From NCBI GenBank assembly GCA_936432065.2, contig OW386293.2, forward strand, positions 27,416,234 to 27,480,233: DNA of 64,000 nt. The letters are read 5' to 3'. The stretch's first letter is position 1. Each line of letters begins with the position of its first letter. The notes beneath the pieces are model-generated. The model did not search any database and was not told the origin of the DNA. It was given only the letters and a program-made list of their open reading frames with translations. Of this stretch, positions 33,356 to 46,400 are shown piece by piece. The stretch comes from Rutpela maculata (lineage: Eukaryota > Arthropoda > Insecta > Coleoptera > Cerambycidae). The position numbers were made by a program, and so were the translations under genes.

Positions 33356-34475
33356 AAAAATCTATTGCGCTTTACACATTGCAATAGATTCGCTGGAATC
33401 GAACGTTTTGATTAAACTTCTAATATTTTCGAAATTTTTAGCATAATAAAATGCCACCTGCAGCCAAGTGCCCCACCTCGTAGCAATAGGTTTCGGTGGT
33501 AGCGGTATCCCCGGACAATGTTCATAGAATTGTGCGATTCTGTTCGGTGCCTTCTAGAATTTTTTTTTTTTTTTTCAGTTCTGAAATTAAGTCATTCACA
33601 TTGGGAAATAAATCTGATTTTTTCTGCTATTCGATGCAATCCATTCGCTGCATATGTAAAATAAATACATCGGGATATTTCTCTTGGAAGACCTTCTCTG
33701 TCTTAACCATAAATCCCACGCCGTCAGTGGCTAATAAAATAAACATGTTTTTATTACATTGCTTCGATTCCCGCCACAACCACTTAAGCGTGTCTTTTAC
33801 TGAGGTAACAATCGTGACGTGATCAGTTTTTTTCAAATTTGCACGACACTAAACGTGGTTTCATGGCGTCTCCTTTATCTAAGCTCCATAAAAGAATATT
33901 AATTATTTGGCGGCCTGTTGCATCTTTCACTTCGACAATACTCAGACAATATGTATTTATTTTGAAAACCTCGAATTTTCTTCAACTTCTTGTCACATTC
34001 TTCTTTAAGGTAGCATTTCCGAAGATATGATTCATCTGGAAGCTTGAAATTCGTGTATTTTTCTAAAAATTGTATTTATGTATTTATTTTGAAGATCTTC
34101 TCGAATTTTCTCCAACATCTTGTCACATTCTTCTGTAAGATAGCATTTACGAAGATATGATTCATCTGGAAGCTTGAAATTCGTGTATTTTTCTAAAAAT
34201 TGACTAAAACGCAGATGGTTGAGCTGGTATCATGGACTGTCGGACGAAATCATAAAATTCATTAAATCCAACTTGAATTCATCCGCACTTAAGGCTTTAA
34301 TATTCGATACATGTTTCATCGAATTGACGTTGAATCAAAGTTGCACTTTCTCTTAAAATCGACTATTGTTTTACAATCATCACACTGCACGTTGACTCCA
34401 TCAAAATGCAATTCGGGGTAGTTTCCTATTCTTTCACGATCTAACACGTCGTCACGTCTTTTAAATTTTGGCATT
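33356..34475 (-). pseudogene. hAT-like (CGGBP1-type) transposase-related pseudogene
   Basis: Minus strand, starting MPKFKRRDDVLDRERIGNYP near 34475. A C..C pair (VQCDDCK) near 34400 suggests the remains of a BED/CGGBP1-type zinc finger. Later blocks include LWRESKQCNKNMFILLATDG near 33790, an IPLPPKPIATRWGTWLQ segment near 33510-33460 and NFENIRSLIKTFDSSESIA near 33440-33385. The ...LPxPP..TRWGTWL... order is characteristic of hAT-derived CGGBP1-like proteins in insects. A 130-bp internal tandem duplication (33941-34200) and stops disrupt it. It is truncated at 33356 against the Helentron fragment. Confidence 0.65.
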
Positions 34476-35513
34476 TTGCGTAATATAAACACAATAAGAA
34501 CTACGCAGAATTATTGGACAAATAGTTTCGCTAACGCGGAATACTAAAGTCCACCCTACTCGCGGCAAACTGCTAAAATCCAGCCCACGATTAATAGACC
34601 ATACCGGTTGACTCGTATAAACTTTACGCGCAGTTCGATGGCGTCATTGAAACTATCACTGAGCAATAAGCACATGGTCGCAGCAGCAATGTTATTTTGG
34701 AATTTTGCTATATATTTTTTAGTCGTTTGTTTCCTATATTAATCGTGTTTTTGTTATTTAATAATTAGTAGTTTATTTTTCAAATATAAATACGGGTTGT
34801 AATAGTATTTGTTTTAGTTAAATTAATTTTGTAAGCTAGTAGGTATCTAAAAAATGCGACGCGATAGCTAATTTCACTCAATATCTATAAATTTTATGGA
34901 TTTGTTGGTTTCGTAATTTGGTTAACAAATAATTTCGATTTACATTATTGTCAACCGAAAATTACTTTATGTTTATGTCGCTGTTTGTACGTACTAGCCT
35001 GAAATAAAAGTATTTTGTAAGTAAATAGTGTAAATTTGTATAAAGTTGCATTTGACGAATGATCTGAAAAATACACATAAGACTTCACAAAAGACCTTTT
35101 AGGTCGAGGTGAAGAAAGGCCAGCTCAGAGCCAATTTACAATACACACATACTTTAATCAATAAATATTATACTATTATATTAATTACTACAATAAAATG
35201 TAAACTTTTCACCCGCGTTTCCCGTATAGCTAGTTACAGTTTCCAGTGGATAGAGCAGCGGAAAGAACGAGGCAAAGGTGCCGGTGTTGTCTAATATTCC
35301 ATTCCACACAGTTGTATATTTAACAGGTAAATTTACATATTGATAAATAAAATTTCTTGTAGCAATATAATATTATTTTTCAATGCATTTTTAATATAAT
35401 TCATTGTACTTTATTCAATGCTCCTGAGTGCGACCCTGTTACCGCTGAAGGATTCCGACCCGTGCTCAAAACTTTAAAAGTGTGACATAACACCTTTATC
35501 CACTTAGGTCTTC

Positions 35514-37069
35514 ATTTATATTATTATATGATATAAAATTCCAAAATTGGATAATATTTGGAAACATTATAAAATATACTCATATTTTGGCCATATCGCT
35601 TTCAAAATATAAACTTGGGATTTTTAATGGAATGCATTAATATTTATATCAAAAGTTTTTGGTATTTTCAGCCACAATTTGATTTTCTTATATTTTTGGT
35701 GAGTATTATCTAGTTTATGTTCTTCAGTTTGTGCTAGTGTTCCCGGAGACGAGGGGGGGGGGGGTTAGTGGGTTTGTAGTAATGTGCCAATTTGCTGTTG
35801 TATTTGTATAGAAATACTAATTCTTGTGCGGTTCAAGTATATTTGACACCCCCTCCCTCCCCAATCCCCCAATCCTCTCGACATCAGTTCAGTGGGGCAT
35901 TCCACCAATCAGACACGATTTCCAGATGTCCATCAACTGGTGTCACATTCCAGAGAGGATCAGAAAATAAAATAAAATTGACTATTTGCTTGTAAAACTA
36001 AGCAGCACCCGGGATTATCTTACACTATATCTTTTGAGTATAAATAAAACAAAAGTCACTTAAGAGCATTGAATATGATAAAATGCATTTAATTTATATG
36101 ATCATAAGATAGGTTGCGTGCCATAGCTACCTTACTTACTGTTAAAATACACATTTTAAAAGCAGTTTGACGAATTTTAATTTCAGAAAAAGAATTATTT
36201 CTGAAACTTTCTTTCTCCTCGGCCTTGGCCTAAAGAGTTAAAGGAATTTTTTACCTAAAACATAACAAAATGGACAAACAGTCCTTTAAGTTACTTAGTA
36301 AACCATTGTAAGACATTTGTCGACATCCTTGCAACTATTTATTGAAAAATTGGCCATCATAAATCTTTCCACAACTCGAGGAATTACGAAGTGCCATTGA
36401 GAAGTCAATTTGCTTTCATATTTACATTATTTTTCGTCAACAAGTCAGGTAAACTCTTTTATTACCTCACCGCTCCGTCATGTCACCTAGAGAATATCAA
36501 AAAGAATCCGTATCTACCGCCCGCCCGTAGAAGCACTGGGTAGATAATTGCAGGGCAATTATGAGTCAATTTATTGCATGTAATTTTTAATTATGTTGAA
36601 AATATGCAGGTGGGTGGATTGATTTTCGTTCTACACTCAGTTATTTAGGTACCTACACAGTAGCTGCTGTTTGTCAACATACAGGATGTGTTTGAGATAA
36701 GGGGCACATGAACATAGTGACACAATATGTCAAAACGTTTATTGTTTTTGTTTAGTTTTCTACTTTCTGTCAGTGTTACTAACTAAAATAATAATTTCTC
36801 TCTTTAAAGTACAATGCCCAATAAACATTTTTAGTTATATGTATAAGAGTAATAGTAAATTTTCCATCACTATGCTCAAATAACCTTAATTTATATAATA
36901 GAGTAATGATAATATTTCTGTTACCCCTATAAATCTCCTAAAGCACTTAAATAGAGCAGTTTATAAAGGCTGACAACACCGGTAGTAATCTCAAAGTTTA
37001 TGGCCAATAGTAATAGAAACATTTTCGCTACTTTTATGGAGTTTTATATAGATATGACTGCAAAAATTG
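35514..37069. other. No gene recognised
   Basis: AT-rich sequence with a poly-G run near 35753-35764 and a nearby poly-C-rich stretch at 35849-35875. The 67-codon frame at 35792-35995 is not convincing. Confidence 0.35.
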
Positions 37070-39440
37070 CCTTTCAAGATACCTATAACCTTGGCGCTCA
37101 CAATGGTGGGCAATTGCAAAAAATATGAGTGATAGTTTCAAGGTTCACTCCAGACCCTCATCAATCAGGATCATTTCTCAACCATACTATATGTAGGTGC
37201 TTGTTCCGAGCACGGTGTCCAATTATTGGTCCTATTATCCATCAAATTTTTTTCCATCGAAAATAAGCCTCAAGTCTCTTTATATGGAGCCTTGACTGCC
37301 TCAATCTGAGGGCTTGAGCCTAACAGTTGTTGAACTGTGCAGTGGCCTAGTATCGTAGTTCCAACTGAATCAGACTCCTTGGCAGTCCGAAAGTTGGCTC
37401 AGGGCCAGGGAAGGGAGTCTTGTTCCTTCTTCCGCCAGACCGTCTGCTTGTCCTCCACACTACTGTGCCCAGGTACCCATATAAGTTTGACTGAGTTGCG
37501 TTCTCACAGCACTGTCATAATATTTCGATGGTTTGGCACCAACTTAGAGATCACTTTGTTTGATGCAAGAGACCTCAGCCCAAGAGACTTGGTGTCGTTG
37601 CATATATAAATATGTTTATCCATGAAATCTCTTCTGAGATGTTCTCTTGCGCATAGTAGAATGGCATATACCTCTGCTTGAAATACACTCAGACACTTCC
37701 AAGTTGCGCCGATATACGAGCCCTTTGTTTGCATCTGTATATGACAGCACTCCTGCCTGTGTACCGTTCCAGACCACAGGGACTAGAGCATGCCTTTTAT
37801 CTCATTCTCAGTCATCTCGACTAGCGAACATGACTGTATATGGAACTGTGAACATATAGACGAGGAGACAGCAGGCATCCCCTGATTGACCGATGACCTG
37901 CTCCCATGCCGGTAGAGCCAAAGCCTTTGTGTGTCCTAGCCCTTGGTCCATCATATTTCATTCTGGGACAGTCTGTTTGCTGCTTTTCTAGCTTTAAGCT
38001 CCACTTCAACATAAGAGTGAATCCAAGAATGGCCTTCATTGCAATCTTTGGAGTCGTCCTGATTGCTCTTGTTACATTTAGACAGGCTAGTCTATGAATT
38101 TGAGGTTTTACCATAACAATTTAAGTCAGCAGTGTACGCACTTCTCTCTCTTAGGACCCAAAATGAAGTTGAACATCCATAGAGATGCAGGTCTTTCCTC
38201 GTTTGAGACTCCACTCCACTCAACGCTTGTTCCTCTCCTTTTGGTGAACTGCATCAGCACTGTTTTGCCCAGGTTGATAGAGTTCGTGTCCGTTACACCA
38301 TTCTTGAACTATGTTGAGAACGCTTTGCAAAAGCGCAAAAGTCACTTCAAAATAGGGCTCTTGTCATGACATCATCTGTATAGAAGCCCGCTTGGTTCAA
38401 TTCTGTCAGCAGTCCGTCCAGCAAAGGTTCCTCAATAGTGGGGACAGTACCTTTCTCTCTGCGGGCACTTCCATCCCACCTTGGACGATATTCACCTAAC
38501 TATGGTGTAGTCCACGCTGCGATCTGCAACCTCTTGACAGAGATTATCGAAGGTAGGTTTATTGAATGGTATTTCGATATGCAAAAACGAAACAAAGGCC
38601 AATTCTTTCTGCTCTAGCACCTTCTCATTTCTTATAACGATTTGATGAATGACCGTTTCTGCAAACTTCCCGGCTTGGTATGCATGTTGATTGGAGTAAA
38701 TTGGTGATCGCACCAGTACCCCATCCTTTCTATTAGCTTCTATAATGTTTTTAAAAGAAATGACGTCAGGCTTATTAGTCTGATCATATATTCTACGACC
38801 TGTCTTTAATATGATAACCACTTTCACCTCTCTCCAGGTATATATATATTCTAAAGCTAGGCAAGATTTAAGTAGATAATACGTGCCCAAGAGTACCTCC
38901 ACAGCCTTTTGTATTAGAGCAGGATAGATACTGTCAAATCCTGGCGATTTGAACGGGTCGAATGTTGATACGGCCCATCTTAGTTTGTTTATGTGTCATC
39001 ACCTCTGGCAGCTTCTTCCAGTCAGTGGCAGTTGCTTCGATCTGAATCCCGTCGTCGAAGATTTCGTTTCCAAAATCTTTGACCCTGGAAAATGAACATC
39101 AAGAAGATAGTCAATTATCTCACGATCATTATTTGTGTAGGACCCAATTGACAGCCTGATGCAATAAAGTTTGCGTAGTCTAGCTACTGTCGGTAGATCT
39201 CCAATGGACCCACAGAAGGTCTTCAGCTCTCTGTTTTCTGCTTGTTTATCAAGCTTTTATACTTTCGCTGAGCTGACTGGTATGCCTCCCAGTTAGCTGG
39301 TGCTTTAGAACGTGTTGCTTTATTGAGCAGCTTGCACGACACTTTACGCGACCCACTTAGCTCCTTTTTCCACCATGGGGCACTATTTTCCCGTTTACTT
39401 ATTTGCAAGAGGCAGTTGTTTTCCTTGCGATTTTACAAAT
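37070..39440 (-). pseudogene. LINE ORF2 relic (R1/LOA-like, RT plus RNase H)
   Basis: Reading down the minus strand: a linker APWWKKELSGSRK with WEAYQSAQRKYKSLINKQ (39390-39225), FCGSIGDLPTVARLRK (near 39215-39170), an RT finger-palm block from WREVKVVIILKTGRR (near 38845) through SNQHAYQAGKFAETVIHQIV (near 38700-38635) and FDNLCQEVADRSVD (near 38535), and an RNase H block FQAEVYAILLCAREHLR with ICNDTKSLGLRSLASNKVIS (37670-37540) and a WVPGHSS-type motif near 37485. These are the successive parts of an I/R1/LOA-group LINE polyprotein. Many stops and frameshifts are present, and the YADD box is not readable. Limits are approximate. Confidence 0.7.
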
Positions 39441-39819
39441 TTTTATATAAACAGACATCTTCAGCGACCTAAGAAATGTCTGAGGTAATTTCACATACTG
39501 TATATCAGCGTATACGTAGAAGCTATGTAATTTAAGGCGAGGATTGCGTAATGGACATGTCATTCTTTGGAGAGGATGTAAAGCAGTCGATCCCTTGTCT
39601 ATTAAATGTTAGGCGGGTAAAAAGTCTCTACTTCTTCTAATAGGTGATAGGCCTTGGTAGCGGAAATAGTCCGATGTTAAAATAAATAAGTAATTAAAAA
39701 ATCGGTAAAGGCATTTCCTAAAACTTCCCTCTCTGGCGCACAGCCTCATTAAAAATGCATAGTTTGCATCCTTTAGCCATTAATTATTTTTTCCGTTGCA
39801 TGACGACCCTGTATATCAT

Positions 39820-40060
39820 TAACCTTCCCACAAAATTGTGGGAGGTTATAAAATTGGTCCAAAATCGAAAATTGAGATATCAAATTTTCACGTTTTGAGG
39901 TCCCAAAAAATTGATTTTTGAAAAATGTATGTGTATATATGTGTGTTAGCACGATAGCGGAAAAACTACTATGCAGATTTGGATGAAACATTGCAACATT
40001 CCTATTTGGTTTCCGTGAAAAAATTTTTTTTTAAAAATTTAAAAAAAAACAAAGCAAGTT
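39820..40060 (-). mobile_element. Second Helentron-like family, 3' end
   Basis: ACCTTCCCACAAAATTGTGG followed by GAGGTTATA at 39822-39850 forms a hairpin. Its layout (terminal hairpin, then TATAAAATTGG, then a variable body with GTGTGTTAGCACGATAGCGG) parallels the 3' end of the family at 6498 but differs in sequence. Only the terminal ~240 bp is recognisable. Confidence 0.35.
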
Positions 40061-40886
40061 GAGATCGGATTGCGTTTAATGCCGTTATGGCACACAATTT
40101 AGTGCTCTTTTCGGCATTAAAGATCCACCGGGTTGGGAGTTTCCAGCCGCTTCCAGTAGCTGCCGATTTTTTTTAACTAAAAACTATGGTTGTTTTCCTA
40201 ACAGTTGTGTCATTATTCATTATCTTTTCTATGATGACTATTTTTGACCTTTTTAATTAAAAGTATGTCAGGTTTTCTTCCTAGCAATAGTGACAACTAC
40301 ATTTCAAATATTATATTCTTCTGCCGGAGAAATCGCTGAGGATGATCTTTTCACGATAACAATACATACCTTCGATAAGCGAGGGAAGTAAAGAGTTTAT
40401 ACAAAATTGTTTAACAATATGCTGCTTATGGATGTTAACAACCACAGAAAATCAAATTAAAATATTTGTTTATGCGGTCACAAAACCATAAATTGTTTTA
40501 AATTTTACTGCCTCAAAACATTAGGCCATCAAGTTGCAGGCAAATATTTTTTTATAAACTCTAGGTTCTTAAATATACCTATGATCTTAACGAAAAATAT
40601 TTCAAAATAATAATTTTTGCTTACTTTAACCATTTTTTATACATTTAAAACAAATTTAAACACATAAAGTACGATATCTCAGCTTCCAATTAACATAAGA
40701 CGACATTTATTTTTAAAATTGTTGATATTTTGCGTACTTCTTAATCATGTTAAAACAGTTTAGTTTTGTAAAAAGAAATCGCAAAAATGGAAGCTTTATA
40801 AAAATTTTAAAAGCTTTTAATGCAAGAAACTGTTAAGATAAAAAATATGCTGGTAACGGTTGACGGGTATAGACCAGAAGGTGTTG

Positions 40887-40955
40887 GGAAAAGACGTTTT
40901 TAAATAGTCGATGTTTCGTCACAATTTATTGACATCCTCAGGGCTATTTAGGTGA
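40887..40955 (-). other. Hammerhead-like motif (uncertain)
   Basis: Minus strand: TAAATAGCC, CTGAGGA, then TGTCA...TGAC, GAAA, CATC, GACTATTTA. Stem I can form nine positions with one mismatch and GTCA/TGAC could be stem II, but an extra T follows the core and stem III would be only a two-base loop. It may be a decayed ribozyme or merely a conserved repeat motif. Confidence 0.25.
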
Positions 40956-40999
40956 GTTTTCCTTTAGCACATTAGATTTAAAGAATAAAACAGAACACA

Positions 41000-42129
41000 T
41001 TGGTATTAACAAATACAACAAAATTCCTCAAGGTATGAGTATGACGCCGCATCGCACCGCCAAAAACGCCGCCATTTTTTACACGCCTAACAAGTGTACA
41101 GTCAACTATACTGCAGATTCCAGTAAAAAAAATCCCTCCACAGACACTTTCTTTATTTCAATTTTAGCTTTGTTCTTACTCCACTATTACTCAATCATCT
41201 AAATTGAGAGTAAGACAAATGATCAACAGTCTCTCGTACATAAGATTAACAAAATGTATGTATATTACTTATCAATTTTGACAATTATTGACTTTTAAAT
41301 CTGTATCAATCAATGTTATAATTTTGTAGTAATTTTTAACAAATGATTTCATTGAGTTGGCCTATAAACCAATTTCTAATCTTGTAAACATAACATAAAA
41401 CCAGCTTTACGAGTTAATATTAATTCTCGCCGACGTTTGATGCAAAGATCGATCTAGTTTTTTAATAATTTGTTTAATTTACCATGCCTTGTTTATAAAT
41501 AGCCAACGCCACGATTATCCGGCTACTATTTTGGTCGAAATACACTACATCGCATGCAGCTAAATGTTAATTAAGCATAAACCCGTTTCATAAATAATTC
41601 ATAAGCTCTGTGACTTTTCAGTGAATATTAGAAGCTTTTCTTCAGAACGTTTATCATATACAGGATGCTCCTTAGATTATTACAAATTATTATATATTCC
41701 TAGAGAAACACAACAGTCGTGAGTGTTGTCATTTGGTAATTCGGTAGCCGTCTTCAAAATAAGGATACACCCAGTTTTTTTAAAATCTCCATAACAGTGA
41801 GTTTGAAAAACATATTTTAAAAGAGCATTTTTGTAGGTTTTCTATGACTTTTATGAAGTAACTTTTCGGGGTAACTAAAATAATAAGAAAGTTATGGGCA
41901 GAAAGGTACAAAAAATTAAGGGATGAAAAACGGTGATGAAATATCTCTTTTATTTTCAATCTTGCGATAAAAATTTTTCTTAACTTTTTTATAGAGCAGT
42001 TCCTAATAAACAATTCAATCTATTTATTTTAATTTTTTCATTCTGTTAGTTTTTATTGGTTTCTCAGCTACAAGTGAAGGTAAGTAAGTGAGATACATAA
42101 CTATAAAAAAATTGATGATATTCTTATTT
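41000..42129. other. No gene recognised
   Basis: AT-rich sequence without supportable features. The minus-strand 77-codon frame at 41780-42013 shows no motifs. Confidence 0.35.
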
Positions 42130-42519
42130 TGCGTAATATTATATTTACATGGAACTCTTAGGACAGAGTTTTAGTCACGTTTTATTTATGTGGTATTGTA
42201 GAAGAACTTACTACCATGTGTCTGAGTGACGCGTCACCAATTTATTTATTAAGGGAGCCAGACGCTTTCTCCCGTGGTCTTCCACTCCCAGACGGGTTCC
42301 AGAGATAAGATACAACTCGATAGAACAAGCAATAGGCCAAGGTTGCACTACCGTAGATTATTAACGACGCTCTCTCAATAATAATAATGGGTTTTTCTCT
42401 CTCTAATAAAAATTTGGTCTTTCTCTCTGACGAAATTTTACTTATTTACCTAGTAATAATGAATATTATAGAGGATTTGACGCGACTTCGCCTACGAGCG
42501 ACTATTTGGCAAAATGGTT

Positions 42520-42634
42520 TGTCATATATACATTATACATGTTAAGGTTGGTACCACTGTATTACCCTGTACTGAGAGGATTTAAAATAAATCAGTTATA
42601 CTCCCAACCTGTGTCTCATTCACACACATATAAC
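42520..42634 (+). repeat. 5' LTR, 115 bp
   Basis: It runs from TGTCATATATAC to CACACATATAAC and is identical to 47106-47220. It contains an AATAAA polyadenylation signal at 42586-42591. The end is AAC rather than the usual CA, with one T before the primer site. Confidence 0.93.
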
Positions 42635-42635
42635 T

Positions 42636-42646
42636 TGGCGCAGTCG
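42636..42646 (+). promoter_or_regulatory. Primer binding site, tRNA-Ser type
   Basis: TGGCGCAGTCG is complementary to the 3' end (…CGACTGCGCCA) of insect-type tRNA-Ser, one base after the 5' LTR. The 11-base match is where minus-strand DNA synthesis would start. Confidence 0.8.
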
Positions 42647-42733
42647 TGAAAAAAGAGCTATAAACGTGCTAATAAGTATTAAATTACAAGGAAGAAAAAG
42701 TGATTAGTTTTATGAAAATATTAAGGTAAAAAA

Positions 42734-43393
42734 ATGGGCTCGAAAATGGGTGAATTTAGAGGTTTAAGTCCCATGTCTATGACTGGTAATTTGTCAGAAA
42801 ATTGGAAGTTATGGCGACAACGGTTTGAAAATTATTTAGTAGCCACTGAAATCCGCAAGAAAGACGATGAAACAAAAATAGCTCAACTGCTATATTATAT
42901 CGGAGATGAAGGTTTTATAATTTATAATACGTTCACATTTACGGCTGAAGAAGAGAAAAAGTTAAGTGCTGTTCTTAAAAAATTCGAGGATCATTTTTTG
43001 CCTAAAAAAAATTTAGACTATGAAAGATTTAAATTAATCACGCGTAAACAAATGCCTGGTGAATCTATTGAACAGTTTTCTACGGATTTAAAAAATATTG
43101 CTAATGGATGTGAACTTGGTGATTTAAAAGACAGTTTAACAAAATGTGTATTAATTTGCGGCCTACGAGATGAGTCCCTAAGATTAAAACTATTAGAGGA
43201 ACCTTCGTTAGATTTAAACGATGCTATAAAAAAGTGTGTAGCAGTAGAAAAAACGCGAGAACAATCCTTAACCATGTCCTCAAGTGGTTTCAATTCAAAT
43301 AAAGTAGTGGAAACAGTAAAAAAGAGTGCTCAACCTAAGCAAAATGCTGTCTTTTCAACGGCACGCGGCAGGAGCCATTTTCAAAATCAGTAG
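42734..43393 (+). CDS. gag: Gag (capsid part) of the Gypsy element
   Basis: 219 codons from the ATG at 42734, the first good start after the primer site. The protein has the capsid-like block WKLWRQRFENYLVATEIRK and LLYYIGDEG, then FKLITRKQMPGESIEQFSTD and LIC.LRDESLRLKLL near residues 135-155, the usual order of Ty3/Gypsy Gag. It packages element RNA in virus-like particles. It ends at TAG (43391-43393). The zinc knuckles lie beyond this stop, in the same reading frame, in the next open segment. Confidence 0.85.
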   Translation: MGSKMGEFRGLSPMSMTGNLSENWKLWRQRFENYLVATEIRKKDDETKIAQLLYYIGDEGFIIYNTFTFTAEEEKKLSAVLKKFEDHFLPKKNLDYERFKLITRKQMPGESIEQFSTDLKNIANGCELGDLKDSLTKCVLICGLRDESLRLKLLEEPSLDLNDAIKKCVAVEKTREQSLTMSSSGFNSNKVVETVKKSAQPKQNAVFSTARGRSHFQNQ

Positions 43394-43402
43394 ACTAGGA
43401 GC

Positions 43403-46400
43403 ATGCCCAGTACGTTAAGGTATCAGTATCCTGTGGCAACACATGGTGCGCAAGGATCGGCAAGAGGTGGTAAAACGTTGCAGCAAAGACAAGGTAGGAA
43501 TTTTTCATGTTCACGTTGTGGCAGAACTCATTTTAAAAACAACTGTCCAGCGATGGGGAAGAAATGTTTACAGTGTGGATTGGCAAATCATTTTTCTAAT
43601 ATGTGCTTTAAAAATAAAAATGTTCATAGTGTTGATCAACTAGAAAACTATGAAAGCATTAATTCAGATAATTTTCTTTTTATTGACTCGATACAGCTAC
43701 ATAATGTAAACAATAATAATTCAGAATCATGGAATGTAAACTTGGTAGTTAATAAGAGTTGTTGTTTAAATTTTAAGTTAGATACAGGAGCGATGGCCAA
43801 TATAATTTCTGTTAATACTCTTAAGAAACTAAAAATGAACAGGAAAGATTTAAATGTTACAAATTTAAAATTGACTTCGTATACAAATAATAAACTGCCA
43901 GTAATAGGTAAATGCAATTTAAATTGTCAATATGAGGAAAAAGAATGTTTACTTGAATTTTTTGTAGTAAATTCTAATTCCCAATCTCTTCTCGGACTAG
44001 ACGCTTGTAAAAAGTTAAACTTAATAAAAAGAGTTGAATCAGTAGAATCGAATGAGATTAATTTAGGTTTTTCAGAATATAATTTGCTATTAAAGCCATA
44101 TCGTAAATTGTTTGAAGGTGTAGGTTGCTTGTCACAAAAATATCACATAGAATTAGAAAAAGACATTACACCGGTTGTCCATGCACCCAGAAATATCCCC
44201 TTACCCTTAGTTTCAAAGTTAAAAAATACATTAAGAGAATTAGAAAAAAATAAGATTATAAAAAAAATAGATGAGCCAACTGATTGGGTTAATTCAATTG
44301 TTATGGTAGAAAAACCTGATGGTACTTTACGTTTATGTTTAGACCCTCGTGATTTAAATAAAGCAATAAGAAGGGAGCATTTTCAATTTCCTACCCTTGA
44401 AGTAATTACGTCAAAATTATCGGAAGCAAAATATTTTAGTATTCTTGATGCAAATTCGGGGTTTTGGCAGATATCTTTAGATGACGAAAGTGCTAAACTT
44501 TGTACTTTTGCGACACCTTTTGGTAGGTATTGTTTTTTAAGGTTACCATATGGTATAAAATCAGCGCCAGAAGTTTTTCATAAACGTTTGAAATATATAT
44601 TTGATATTGAAGGGGTTGAGCTGTACATCGATGATATTATAGTATGGGGACGAACAAAAAAGGAACACGACGATAGGTTATTAGAAGTTTTAAAACAAGC
44701 AAAAAAATATAACATTACGTTCAATAGAAAAAAATGTAAATTTGGTGTTAAAGAAATAAAGTACTTGGGACACAGGCTCACGTGCAGAGGGATACTTCCA
44801 GATGAAGATAAAGTTAAAGCTATAAAAAATATGAGTGTACCAAAATATAAACAGGGAGTTCAGAGGTTTTTGGGTATGATAAATTATGTGGGTAGATTTA
44901 TTCCTAATTTAGCTAAAATAAATTCGCCTTTAAGAGATTTAATAAAAAAAAATACAGTTTTTCATTGGGATGAAAATCATTCAAAGTCGTTTACGGAATT
45001 AAAAAAAATTCTTACTGAAAAACCCACATTGCAATATTTTGATATACGTAAAGAGACAGTTATTTCTGTCGACTCGTCAAGGGATGGCCTTGGAGCAGTC
45101 CTTTTACAAAATAATCTACCATGTGCTTATGCATCAAAATCTCTTACAGAATCACAAATAAGTTTTGCCCAAATAGAAAAAGAAATGATGGCTATACTTT
45201 TCGGATGCGAAAAATTTTCTCAGTTCGTCTATGGCCAACAATTTGTTGTCGAAACAGATCATAAACCACTAATTTTTATTTATAAAAAACCTTTGGCATC
45301 TTGTCCAGCTAGACTACAAAAGATGCTGTTACAATTACAAAAATATAATTTTAAATTGGTTTATAAACCTGGAAAAGATTTATATATAGCGGATGCATTA
45401 TCTCGTTCAACTAACAAACATAATTCTGATTCTGATATAAATTTCGACATAGATAATCAAGTGTGTGTAGTAGATTTATCAATTAATTTTAGTGAAAAAA
45501 AATTAAAAGAATATCAAGAGGCAACTTCTAGTGATTCAAGTCTTAAAAAATTGAGTCATTTTGTAAAAAACGGGTGGCCAAAAACTATAAAAAAAGTTCC
45601 ATTGGAAATTAGAAATTACTTCAAATTTCGAGATGCAATTGTAGAGTATAAAGGACTACTATACAATGGTGATAAACTTATTGTTCCAAATAGTAAAAAA
45701 TTAGAAATAATAAATAAAATTCATTTTTGTCATTTAGGAATGGTTAAATGTAAAAATAGAGCAACTGAATCATTTTATTGGCCAGGTATGACAACTCAGA
45801 TAGAGGACATCATATCTAATTGTAAAATTTGTTTAACATATCAAAATAATAATAGAAAAGAACCTTTAATAAATCATGATATACCTAAAAAACCATGGTA
45901 TAAAATTGGATGTGATATACTCTACATGGGGAGAACTATGTATTTATTGGTAATTGATTATTATACTAAGTGGGTTGAATTAATTTTGCTTCATAAAGAT
46001 GCACATTCAGAATCTGTGACAAAAAATTTGAAATCAATATTTGCAAGGTTAGGTATTCCATCTGTTTTAATCAGCGATGGGGGTCCACAATTTAAATCTG
46101 CACATTTTGCAAATTTTGTAGAAGAATGGGATATTAAACATATAATGTCTAGCCCTCGTTATCCACAATCTAATGGTATGGTAGAGAGAGCTAAACAGAC
46201 CTTCAAAAAATTGTTACAAAAAGCATTAGATGATAAAAAAGATTTAGACTTAGTATTACTAACTTATCGAAACACCCCTGTAGATAATAAATATTGTCCT
46301 TCTCAATTATTAATGTCAAGAAAGCTCAGAGATCTGTTACCTATCACAAATAAACTGTTAAAACCGCACTATATAAACTATAAACAATTTAATAAAAGGA

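Larger units (their letters stand above)
32655..35513. mobile_element. GAAGAC-TIR element A (2.9 kb)
   Basis: GAAGACCTAAGTGGATAAAG at 32655 is mirrored by CTTTATCCACTTAGGTCTTC ending at 35513. The inverted similarity continues inward (GGGTCGGAATTTTTTCAGCG near 32870 against the reverse complement near 35450). ATTT stands on both outer sides (32651-32654, 35514-35517), a possible 4-bp target duplication. Inside are a Helentron-like fragment, a hAT-like pseudogene on the minus strand and a LINE tail near 35084-35160. Element B at 48373-54207 has the same termini but a different gene. Confidence 0.65.

Noticed and set aside
43388..43402. Programmed -1 frameshift between Gag and Pol
   Set aside because: The two segments are already in the same frame; only one TAG separates them.
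43018..44781. Minus-strand frames within the Gypsy element
   Set aside because: They are antisense shadows of Gag and Pol.
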